NCBI GenBank assembly: GCA_017990155.1
Contig: JAGNOM010000163.1
Coordinates: 1-6,429 of the forward strand
Length of the DNA: 6,429 nt
Reading direction: 5' to 3'
Source: Propionivibrio sp.
Lineage (GTDB): Bacteria; Pseudomonadota; Gammaproteobacteria; Burkholderiales; Rhodocyclaceae
Shown: positions 1 to 5,859 of the stretch, piece by piece
How positions within the stretch are numbered: the first letter of the stretch is position 1
How the letters are laid out: each line of letters opens with the position of its first letter
Position numbers and translations under genes: made by a program
Notes under the pieces: model-generated
Databases searched by the model: none
Seen by the model: the letters and a program-made list of their open reading frames with translations, nothing else
What the model was told of the DNA's origin: nothing

Positions 1-383
1 ATCTGCAGCTGATGTCCTCAGCCAACGGCAGTGGAGAAAATCGGGCGACCGAGATCTCCGAGATTTCTCGTGCGCTCAAGGGGTTGGCCAAGGAGTTGAG
101 CGTTCCCGTGATCGCGCTTTCGCAGCTTAATCGCTCTCTTGAGCAGCGGCCGAACAAGCGTCCCGTGATGTCCGATCTGCGTGAATCGGGCGCCATTGAG
201 CAGGACGCCGACGTGATCATGTTCATCTATCGCGATGAAGTTTATAACCCCGATACCCCTGACAAAGGGAGCGCCGAGATCATCATCGGCAAGCAGCGTA
301 ATGGCCCCATCGGCATGGTGCGCCTGACATTCATCGGCGAATACACGCGCTTCGAGAATTTCGCCAGTCCAGGATCGTACTAG
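1..383 (+). CDS. dnaB: Replicative DNA helicase DnaB, C-terminal fragment (5' end outside window)
   Basis: This is the end of the hexameric ATP-driven helicase that unwinds DNA at the replication fork. The frame is already open at base 3 and reads LQLM, the tail of the DnaB 'DYLQL' motif, so the ATG at 12 is internal. About 127 residues of the RecA-like C-terminal domain are visible. They include ENRATEISEISRALK, the LSQLNRSLEQRP segment, SDLRESGAIEQDADV, the RDEVYNP stretch and KQRNGPIG. The Arg of KQRNGP (codon 297-299) matches the arginine finger that reaches into the neighbouring subunit's ATP site. The protein ends RFENF...GSY and stops with TAG, close to the usual DnaB C-terminus. The Walker A half lies upstream of the window. 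No intein or frameshift is visible in this part. Identification is very secure. Confidence 0.98.
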   Translation, partial: LQLMSSANGSGENRATEISEISRALKGLAKELSVPVIALSQLNRSLEQRPNKRPVMSDLRESGAIEQDADVIMFIYRDEVYNPDTPDKGSAEIIIGKQRNGPIGMVRLTFIGEYTRFENFASPGSY

Positions 384-384
384 A

Positions 385-427
385 CGGCGGTTGCGTGCCG
401 CCGGTTGTTGAAGCCGCGCTCGCGGCT
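385..427. terminator. Two hairpins between convergent dnaB and the transglutaminase-like gene
   Basis: The convergent gap holds two perfect stem-loops in tandem. The first is a 6-bp CGGCGG/CCGCCG stem (385-390 with 398-403, 7-nt loop). The second is a 7-bp AGCCGCG/CGCGGCT inverted repeat (412-418 with 421-427), which overlaps the minus-strand gene's stop codon at 426-428. Neither is followed by a real U-tract on either strand; only GTTGTTG follows the first. They may therefore act as weak, bidirectional or Rho-assisted terminators, or simply protect 3' ends. The placement supports the call; the sequence alone does not prove termination. Confidence 0.4.
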
Positions 428-1649
428 AGTAAGGTTCGGTGTGCGTGGCGGTGACGTTGTAGCTCAAGCGATCCGTCTCGAGACTGTCGAAACGATCATT
501 GGCCGTTTCGATGGTCGGATAGCTCAGGAAGGGGAGCGGGTTTCCGGTTGAGCCTCTCAGGCTAACGTCCAGCGCGGCGTTGAAGCCGATCCAGTTCATT
601 TCCCAAAAGCCGAAAAGCAGCTTCTTCAGCACGGTTAGCTTGGGGTCGCCATCGCTCAGGTTCTCGTCGCGGATTGCTTTGCGCACGTCGGCTGGATTGA
701 CCGGAATCCACCCGTAACCCGGGGTGTAGAACTCGGCACGACACTGCTGCGCCGCGCTCAGGTTGCCGCTGGCGCCGAGGCTGCCAAATAACCTTGAGCC
801 GTCGATGCGCAGGCCGAAGACCGGGCGTGCCGGTATGCCGATCGCTCGGCATAGCGCTACGAACAGCAGGGCGATGTCGGCGCTTTTGCCAAACAGGTCG
901 CCGCTCTCGAGCATTGTGCCAATGGCGGTATTGCCGACGCGTTTCATCAGCGGGTCGTAAGTCGTATTTTCCACAACCCATTCATAGATCGCCTTGCCTT
1001 GCGCCAGCGGATCCTTGATGCGTCCGATCGCGCGCTCAGCAGTTCGGCGGACGATGTCGTCGGTCGTGACGAGATCGGTCGACTGCAGGCAGCGGCGGAG
1101 GACTTCGGTTCGTTCGGCGATCGCGCCGCGGCGGGTGATGTCAAAATGGCGGTCTTGTGTCGCGACCTGGCTCACGATCTGCAACTGCGGGTCGCTCGTT
1201 CCTTCGGCCCAGTCGGCAAAGAAGACTTCCATTTCAGCGACCGGATCACGATAAATACCGGCGCTCACGAAATTGCCTTGCCAACTATGGCCAAGCGAAC
1301 GCGCCCACGGTGTGTCCTTGTACTGCGCGAGGGGAAGCCAAAGGCGTGCTTTGCCCGTGACGCCGTTCAGGGCGAAGGTTGAGCGGATATCGTAAGTGCG
1401 CCACTGCGGCGCGGGTTCGTCGGGCAGGCTGATGGCGTTCCGGATCTCGGGTTTCGGCTCCGGAATAGCCTCGTCAACGACTTCCGGCGCGACTGCGGCG
1501 ACCGGTTTCTTGGCCGTTGATTTGGCTTTGGATTTTGCCGCCGGCTTGGTCTTTTTTGTTTTTGCGGCAACCTTTTTCGCTGCTTCAACCGGGGCGGATG
1601 CCAGGAAAGAGAGAAATGCCGTAGCAGCGAGGAAGTCTCGTCGTTTCAA
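426..1649 (-). CDS. Exported transglutaminase-fold protein, probably a catalytically dead (pseudoenzyme) member
   Basis: I place the start at TTG 1649 (407 aa). A GGAGAG Shine-Dalgarno sits just upstream, and the protein then begins MKRRDFLAATAFLSFLASAPVEA, a Tat-type signal with RR at 3-4 and likely cleavage after VEA (21-23). The in-frame GTG at 1718 lies inside a hairpin and is unlikely. Residues 24-70 form a Lys/Ala/Pro-rich linker. A beta-rich region follows (WRTYDIRSTFAL...LWLPLAQY), then the transglutaminase core (YEWVVENTTYDP, MLESGDLFGKSADIALLF, CRAIGIPARPVFGLR, AQQCRAEFY, GYGWIPVNPADVRK). As I recall the family, these positions read GKCAD, AQHCRAEFY and PVDPADVRK. The catalytic Cys, His and Asp are thus Ser256, Gln302 and Asn318 here. 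The frame is intact, so this is not an obvious pseudogene. Fold and export are fairly secure. Loss of activity is inferred, and the role is unknown. Confidence 0.85.
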   Translation of the reverse strand: MKRRDFLAATAFLSFLASAPVEAAKKVAAKTKKTKPAAKSKAKSTAKKPVAAVAPEVVDEAIPEPKPEIRNAISLPDEPAPQWRTYDIRSTFALNGVTGKARLWLPLAQYKDTPWARSLGHSWQGNFVSAGIYRDPVAEMEVFFADWAEGTSDPQLQIVSQVATQDRHFDITRRGAIAERTEVLRRCLQSTDLVTTDDIVRRTAERAIGRIKDPLAQGKAIYEWVVENTTYDPLMKRVGNTAIGTMLESGDLFGKSADIALLFVALCRAIGIPARPVFGLRIDGSRLFGSLGASGNLSAAQQCRAEFYTPGYGWIPVNPADVRKAIRDENLSDGDPKLTVLKKLLFGFWEMNWIGFNAALDVSLRGSTGNPLPFLSYPTIETANDRFDSLETDRLSYNVTATHTEPY

Positions 1650-1697
1650 TCGACTCTCCGGGTTGCGAAAGGTCCTCTCCAGAGGGACCGGTGGGCT

Positions 1698-1735
1698 AAA
1701 ACGACTGAGCCGTGTCACGGGACACGGCTCAGTCG
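1698..1735 (-). terminator. 15-bp perfect hairpin with short U-tract after phoH
   Basis: Bases 1702-1716 and 1721-1735 form a perfect 15-bp inverted repeat with a 4-nt loop (1717-1720). About two thirds of the stem is G/C. Read on the minus strand it begins 11 nt after the phoH stop codon, and four T residues follow the stem (1701-1698). The simplest reading is an intrinsic terminator for the bcp-phoH transcript. The U-tract is short, so readthrough into the downstream transglutaminase-like gene is plausible. The alternatives are a 5'-UTR structure or an operator for that gene. Confidence 0.7.
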
Positions 1736-1745
1736 AACGGCAAAA

Positions 1746-1754
1746 ATTATAGCA
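1746..1754 (-). promoter_or_regulatory. Perfect extended -10 motif overlapping the phoH stop codon
   Basis: On the minus strand these bases read TGCTATAAT, which is the full extended -10 consensus (TGn followed by TATAAT). The motif overlaps the last codons and TAA stop of phoH. No good -35 is present at 16-18 bp spacing, but extended -10 promoters can work without one. Initiation would fall near 1739, putting the 15-bp hairpin at the very 5' end of the transcript for the transglutaminase-like gene. The match is exact. Promoter activity is inferred. Confidence 0.5.
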
Positions 1755-3177
1755 CTTCGGCCGCGTGGTCCGCGAGGCGAGAGCGTTCGCCGCGTTGCAG
1801 CGTGATATGGCCGGAGTGCTCCCAACCCTTGAAACGATCGACCACGTAGGTCAGGCCGGAACTGCCTTCGGTCAGGTAGGGCGTGTCGATCTGCGCGATG
1901 TTGCCCATGCAGATGACTTTGGTCCCCGGACCCGCGCGGGTGATCAGCGTTTTCATCTGCTTTGGCGTGAGGTTTTGCGCCTCGTCGATGATCAGGAACT
2001 TGTTGAGGAAGGTCCGTCCGCGCATGAAGTTGAGCGACTTGATCTTGATCCTGTTGCGAATCAGATCGTGCGTCGCGGCGCGGCCCCAGTCGCCCGCCTC
2101 GTCGTCGGTCTTGTTGAGCACTTCCAGGTTGTCTTCAAGCGCACCCATCCACGGACCCATCTTCTCCTCTTCCGTGCCGGGCAGAAAACCGATGTCTTCG
2201 CCGACCGGGACCGTAACCCGCGTCATGATGATTTCGGAGTAGCGCTTGGTGTCGAGCACCTGGGTCAGTGCGGCAGCGAGCGTCAGTAGTGTCTTGCCGG
2301 TGCCGGCCTGACCGAGCAGCGTGACAAAATCGACTTCCGGGTCCATGAGCAGATTCAGCGCGAAGTTCTGTTCCCGGTTGCGGGCGGTGATGCCCCACAC
2401 GCTGTTCTTCGGGTGCGTGTAGTCCGTCAGCGTCTCGAACTCGGCGGTCTTCCCGGAAACCGCGCGGACGATGGCGTAGAGTGGGCGCTCGCCTTCCTGG
2501 TAGATGAATTCGTTGATCAGCAACTCGGTACTCAACGGACCGTTGACGCGATAGAGCGTGCGACTTTCCCGCTTCCAGGATTCCATGCCCTGGCCGTGCG
2601 TGTCCCAGAAATCGGGTAACAGCTCGCGAGCGCCCGTGTAGAGCAGATCGGTGTCTTCCAGCACCTTGTCGTTGAAGTAATCCTGCGCATCCAGTCCAAG
2701 GGCGCGCGCCTTGATCCGCATGTTGATGTCTTTCGACACCAGGATGACGGCGCGTTCGGGATGGTGCCGTTGCAGATGGATGAGGACCGAGAGAATCTGG
2801 TTGTCGGCCTTGGCGGTCGGCAGACCGGTCGGCAATTCGCTGGAAATGGCCATCGTCTGCAGGAAGAGCTTTCCGCTCGCCAGCTTTCGCGACGGCGCGG
2901 AAAGGTCGATGCCGTTTTCGATGCCCTCGGTGTGGCTGCTGACGATTTCATCCAGCGTACGCGTGACCTGTCGGGCATTGCGCGAGACTTCCGACATGCC
3001 CTTCTTGTTGTTGTCGAGTTCTTCCAGCGTCATGATCGGCAGGAAGACATCGTGTTCCTCAAAGCGATACACGCTCGTCGGATCGTGCAGCAGTACGTTC
3101 GTGTCAAGAACGAATATCTTCTTCAAGGACGCGGTGCTCTGCTTGGATGCGTCGCGGGTTGCGGTTTTCTTGGCCAT
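1747..3177 (-). CDS. PIN domain-PhoH family ATPase (PhoH2/YlaK type)
   Basis: This 476-aa cytoplasmic protein fuses an N-terminal PIN nuclease-type domain (about residues 20-155) to a C-terminal PhoH P-loop ATPase (about 255-476). PIN acidic residues are visible: Asp25 in VLDTNVLLHDP, Glu53 in LEELD, Asp125 in KADNQIL and Asp150 in VSKDINMR. The ATPase has Walker A GQAGTGKT (Lys295) and Walker B FLIIDEAQN (Asp398-Glu399). Characterised actinobacterial PIN-PhoH proteins couple RNA unwinding to RNA cleavage; that activity here is inferred from architecture. I chose ATG 3177, which follows a GGAG-type ribosome site and begins MAKKTATRD. Thirty-five further upstream residues are open but unlike the family and would run into the bcp 3' end. 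It lies 32 nt after bcp, probably cotranscribed, and ends at a hairpin. All motifs appear intact. Confidence 0.95.
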   Translation of the reverse strand: MAKKTATRDASKQSTASLKKIFVLDTNVLLHDPTSVYRFEEHDVFLPIMTLEELDNNKKGMSEVSRNARQVTRTLDEIVSSHTEGIENGIDLSAPSRKLASGKLFLQTMAISSELPTGLPTAKADNQILSVLIHLQRHHPERAVILVSKDINMRIKARALGLDAQDYFNDKVLEDTDLLYTGARELLPDFWDTHGQGMESWKRESRTLYRVNGPLSTELLINEFIYQEGERPLYAIVRAVSGKTAEFETLTDYTHPKNSVWGITARNREQNFALNLLMDPEVDFVTLLGQAGTGKTLLTLAAALTQVLDTKRYSEIIMTRVTVPVGEDIGFLPGTEEEKMGPWMGALEDNLEVLNKTDDEAGDWGRAATHDLIRNRIKIKSLNFMRGRTFLNKFLIIDEAQNLTPKQMKTLITRAGPGTKVICMGNIAQIDTPYLTEGSSGLTYVVDRFKGWEHSGHITLQRGERSRLADHAAEVL

Positions 3178-3209
3178 GAGCGAGTTTTCTCCGTTCTGTG
3201 GGTCAAACC

Positions 3210-3674
3210 TCAAACGTTTGCAAGGGTTTTTGCGATATCGAGCACTTCTTGCGCATGGCCTGGGGCCTTGACACCGCGCCACTCGCGGATGACCGTTCCG
3301 GCGCGATCGACAATGAAGGTGCTGCGTTCAATGCCGCGCACGGCCTTTCCGTACAGTTTCTTATCCTTGATGACGGAGAACGACGAACAAAGTTGTTCTT
3401 CAGCGTCTGACACGAGTTCAAAAGGCAGATTCTGTTTCGCCTTGAAGTTCTCGTGCGAACGGACACTGTCGCGCGACACGCCGACGACACTGCATCCGGC
3501 CTTTACAAATTCGGAATGGAGATCGCGGAACTCTTGCGCCTCAGTCGTGCAACCGGGAGTGCTGTCCTTTGGGTAGAAGTACATCACCAGAAATCGGCTC
3601 TCCAGATTGGAGAGTGTGAAGGTGTGATTGCTGGTCGACGGGAGTTCGAGGTCGGTGATGTTCTTTTCAGGCAT
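3210..3674 (-). CDS. bcp: Thioredoxin-dependent peroxiredoxin, Bcp/PrxQ family
   Basis: This 154-aa cytoplasmic peroxiredoxin reduces hydrogen peroxide and organic hydroperoxides using a peroxidatic cysteine. The active-site segment YFYPKDSTPGCTTEAQEF places that cysteine at residue 42 within the conserved P-x-x-x-T/S-x-x-C frame. GVSRDS and IERSTFIVD are also typical; Arg116 is the likely active-site arginine. The resolving Cys found five residues after the peroxidatic one in E. coli Bcp is replaced here by Gln47. The only other cysteines are Cys61 and Cys96, so it either uses one of these or works as a 1-Cys enzyme. Length is normal for the family. The ATG at 3674 has an AGGAAG ribosome site about 6 nt upstream, and a good sigma70-like promoter lies close by. 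The gene leads a likely two-gene transcript with phoH. Confidence 0.95.
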   Translation of the reverse strand: MPEKNITDLELPSTSNHTFTLSNLESRFLVMYFYPKDSTPGCTTEAQEFRDLHSEFVKAGCSVVGVSRDSVRSHENFKAKQNLPFELVSDAEEQLCSSFSVIKDKKLYGKAVRGIERSTFIVDRAGTVIREWRGVKAPGHAQEVLDIAKTLANV

Positions 3675-3701
3675 GGTGGGCTTCCTTTCGATGTCAGCCT
3701 G

Positions 3702-3730
3702 ATTGTTCTGTTAACGCGCAAGCGGGTCAA
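3702..3730 (-). promoter_or_regulatory. Sigma70-like promoter for bcp-phoH
   Basis: On the minus strand, TTGACC (3730-3725) is followed after exactly 17 bp by AACAAT (3707-3702). The -35 matches consensus at five of six positions, and the -10 at four of six. Transcription would start near 3695, leaving a leader of about 20 nt before the bcp ATG, enough for the AGGAAG ribosome site. No recognisable peroxide-regulator operator is evident by eye. Confidence 0.6.
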
Positions 3731-3864
3731 GTTGAAACGGTGGGCGAACGAGGGCCGATCTTGATCGCTTCCGGCCGGACCGCTCACACGCCGAAGTTGC
3801 GCCCACTCGGGTTACGTCGATTCTTGTAGACACGCAAGTCGCGGATTTCATTGGTTTGACCGGA

Positions 3865-3907
3865 TTGAAGGGTGCGTTTTTCGCCTGAATCGGGTACCCT
3901 TCGAAGG
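3865..3907 (+). promoter_or_regulatory. Inverted repeat / alternative hairpins upstream of upp
   Basis: In the upp upstream region, 3865-3875 can pair with 3894-3904. That gives an 11-bp stem containing two G-U wobbles, with an 18-nt loop that includes a T5 run. A separate perfect 10-bp palindrome, CCTTCGAAGG (3898-3907), uses part of the same right arm, so the two structures exclude each other. This could be a leader RNA switch or a pair of operator half-sites. No convincing promoter for upp stands out; TTGACC at 3856-3861 lacks a good -10 at normal spacing. The rest of the divergent gap (3731-3864) shows nothing I can name. Confidence 0.3.
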
Positions 3908-3942
3908 TTTGCCATCCCAACCCATCTTTCCCGGAGAACGCC

Positions 3943-4569
3943 ATGCCCGTCGTCGAGGTCAGCCATCCGCTCGTCAAGCACAAAATCGGACTTTTGCGCG
4001 AAGTCGACATCAGTACCAAGAAGTTTCGCGAGCTCACGGCGGAACTTGCCCGACTTCTGACCTATGAAGCCTGCCGCGACTTTGAACTCGAGCGCTGTGT
4101 GATCCAGGGCTGGGCCGGGCCGGTCGAAATCGATCAGATCAAGGGCAAGAAGGTTTCCGTCGTGCCTATCCTGCGCGCCGGTCTCGGCATGCTCGATGGT
4201 GTCCTGGATCTCATCCCGAGCGCCAAAGTCAGCGTGGTCGGGATTGCGCGCAATCATGAAACACTGATGCCCGAGCCCTACTTCGAGCGATTTGTCGGCC
4301 AGCTCGACGAGCGCATGGCGTTGATCGTCGACCCGATGCTGGCCACCGGCGGTTCCTTGATCGCCACCATCGACATGCTCAAGCGCAATGGCTGCAAGCA
4401 CGTTCGCGCGCTGGTGCTGGTCGCGGCGCCGGAAGGCATCAAGGCAGTGCAGGACGCGCATCCCGACGTTGATATCTACACGGCGGCCATCGACAGCCAC
4501 CTCAACGAGATCGGCTACATCATGCCGGGCCTGGGCGACGCGGGCGACAAGATCTTCGGCACCAAATAA
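3943..4569 (+). CDS. upp: Uracil phosphoribosyltransferase
   Basis: Upp makes UMP and pyrophosphate from uracil and PRPP in the cytoplasm, the key step of uracil salvage. The 208-aa length equals that of E. coli Upp. The PRPP-binding loop is VDPMLATGGS with Asp130 at its head. VPILRAGLGMLDG (Arg78-Gly80) forms another part of the PRPP/pyrophosphate site. The uracil-binding C-terminal stretch YIMPGLGDAGD (192-202) is intact. The ATG at 3943 follows a GGAG ribosome site at 6-nt spacing, and the protein starts MPVVEVSHPLVKHK, as usual for the family. The permease gene follows after 30 nt, so uptake and conversion of uracil are likely coexpressed. Regulation is unknown; an inverted repeat lies just upstream. 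No missing residues or disruption were seen. Confidence 0.98.
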   Translation: MPVVEVSHPLVKHKIGLLREVDISTKKFRELTAELARLLTYEACRDFELERCVIQGWAGPVEIDQIKGKKVSVVPILRAGLGMLDGVLDLIPSAKVSVVGIARNHETLMPEPYFERFVGQLDERMALIVDPMLATGGSLIATIDMLKRNGCKHVRALVLVAAPEGIKAVQDAHPDVDIYTAAIDSHLNEIGYIMPGLGDAGDKIFGTK

Positions 4570-4599
4570 TCAGACAAAATCAATTATCAGGGAGACTAC

Positions 4600-5829
4600 A
4601 TGACTACAGTGAATGAACCGGTCTGGCGGACCGCGCTATCGGGCGCCCAGATTCTTTTTGTTGCCTTTGGCGCGACGGTGCTGGTGCCGCTGCTGACTGG
4701 CCTGAACCCCAGCCTGGCCTTGCTTGGCGCCGGTGTCGGCACCCTGATTTTCCAAATTTGCACCAAGCGTGAAGTTCCGATCTATCTCGGTTCCAGCTTT
4801 GCCTTTATCGCGCCCGTGATCTACTCGGTGCAAACCTGGGGCATGCCGGCGACACTCGGTGCGCTTGCTTCAGCGAGTTTCTTTTATTACGTTGCCGCCG
4901 GTCTCGTCAAATGGCGTGGCGTCGGCTTCATTCACCGCTTGCTACCCCCGGTCGTGATTGGCCCGGTGGTGATGGTGATCGGTCTTGGGCTGGCGCAGGT
5001 TGCGATCAGCATGGCGACCGGCAAGGCCGGCGATCAGCAGGTCGTTCCCTACGGAACGGCGCTTTCGGTGGCCGCGATTTCACTGCTGGCGACCATGCTG
5101 ACGGCGATCCGCGCGAAACGACTGCTCAAGCTGGTGCCGATTCTTGTTGGCGTCGCGGTCGGCTACGTCGTTTCGATCTTCCTTGGCATTGTCGATTTTT
5201 CCAAGGTGACGAACGCTGCCTGGCTGGCGATTCCTGAATTCGGCAAGCCGGAATTCAACATGGCGGCGATCCTGTTCATGATCCCGGTGGCTATCGCGCC
5301 GATCGTTGAACACGTTGGCGGCATCCTGGCGATCGGCTCGGTGACGGGCAAGGACTTTACCGAGACACCCGGTCTACATCGCACATTGCTGGGCGACGGC
5401 TTGGCGGTCAATATTGTTGGCCTGTTCGGCGGCCCGCCGGTCACCACCTATGGTGAAGTGACCGGTGCGGTCATGCTGACCAAGAACTTCAACCCGGTCG
5501 TGATGACCTGGGCTGCCTGTTTCGCCATCCTGATGGCGTTCGTCGGCAAGTTCGGCGCTTTCCTGCAGACGATTCCGATGCCGGTGATGGGCGGCATCAT
5601 GATGCTGCTTTTCGGCTCGATCGCCGGCATCGGCCTCAAGACGATCATGGACGGCCGCGTCGATCTGTCCAGCCCGCGCAATCTGTGTATCGTTTCGGTG
5701 ACGCTGGTGACCGGTATCGGCGGTCTCGGCGTGACGATCGGCAGTTTCTCGCTGCAAGGCATCAGCCTGTGCGGCGTGCTGGCCGTCCTGCTCAACCTGC
5801 TGCTGCCGCGCGAGCCGGCGGCCGCATAG
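4600..5829 (+). CDS. uraA: Uracil permease, NCS2 (nucleobase:cation symporter-2) family
   Basis: This 409-aa inner-membrane protein is a proton-coupled uracil importer of the UraA type. It is almost entirely hydrophobic; the family has 14 membrane segments in two inverted repeats of seven. Two signature glutamates are visible: Glu237 in PIVEHVGGILAIGSVTGKDF and Glu286 in TTYGEVTGA. They line up with E. coli UraA Glu241 and Glu290, which bind uracil. GGPPVTTYGEV and the N-terminal YLGSSFAFIAPV stretch are also typical. The start has a GGGAG ribosome site about 5 nt before the ATG and a short hydrophilic N-terminus. Length is slightly below the 429 aa of E. coli UraA. It is the second gene of the upp-uraA unit, and a hairpin with a T-tract overlaps its stop codon. 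A xanthine/urate specificity is less likely, given the pairing with upp. Confidence 0.96.
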   Translation: MTTVNEPVWRTALSGAQILFVAFGATVLVPLLTGLNPSLALLGAGVGTLIFQICTKREVPIYLGSSFAFIAPVIYSVQTWGMPATLGALASASFFYYVAAGLVKWRGVGFIHRLLPPVVIGPVVMVIGLGLAQVAISMATGKAGDQQVVPYGTALSVAAISLLATMLTAIRAKRLLKLVPILVGVAVGYVVSIFLGIVDFSKVTNAAWLAIPEFGKPEFNMAAILFMIPVAIAPIVEHVGGILAIGSVTGKDFTETPGLHRTLLGDGLAVNIVGLFGGPPVTTYGEVTGAVMLTKNFNPVVMTWAACFAILMAFVGKFGAFLQTIPMPVMGGIMMLLFGSIAGIGLKTIMDGRVDLSSPRNLCIVSVTLVTGIGGLGVTIGSFSLQGISLCGVLAVLLNLLLPREPAAA

Positions 5830-5836
5830 TTTTTTT
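5801..5836 (+). terminator. Putative intrinsic terminator overlapping the uraA stop codon
   Basis: GCCGC (5805-5809) pairs with GCGGC (5818-5822) around an 8-nt loop. TGC (5801-5803) pairs with GCA (5824-5826) below a single T-C mismatch. The stem ends right at the TAG stop (5827-5829) and a run of seven T follows (5830-5836). This is a reasonable rho-independent terminator for upp-uraA, built from the last codons of uraA. Ribosomes finishing uraA could mask the stem, so partial readthrough into the next gene is possible. Confidence 0.5.
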
Positions 5837-5859
5837 CCTTGTCATTGAAGAAAGAAGTC

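Noticed and set aside
1765..2289. Plus-strand open frame (174 codons) inside phoH
   Set aside because: It is the antisense of the PhoH ATPase domain, whose Walker motifs are intact on the other strand.
3178..3282. Upstream extension of the PIN-PhoH protein by 35 residues
   Set aside because: It overlaps the end of bcp and has Arg/Cys/Pro-rich composition unlike the family. ATG 3177 has a ribosome site and a typical N-terminus.
3731..3864. Search of the divergent intergenic region for a tRNA, small RNA or prophage attachment site
   Set aside because: No cloverleaf, tRNA-end remnant, direct repeat or terminator-like element could be supported by eye.
3784..4500. Long minus-strand open frame opposite upp (238 codons), with a protein-like tail reading EIRDLRVYKNRR
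   Set aside because: Most of it is the antisense of the well-identified upp gene and matches no family I recognise. The tail lies in the divergent gap but has no start codon or ribosome site of its own that I can support.
5818..5825. GCGGCCGC palindrome near the uraA end
   Set aside because: It is an 8-base chance palindrome in GC-rich coding sequence (encoding part of the Ala-rich C-terminus). Its only relevance is its contribution to the terminator stem.
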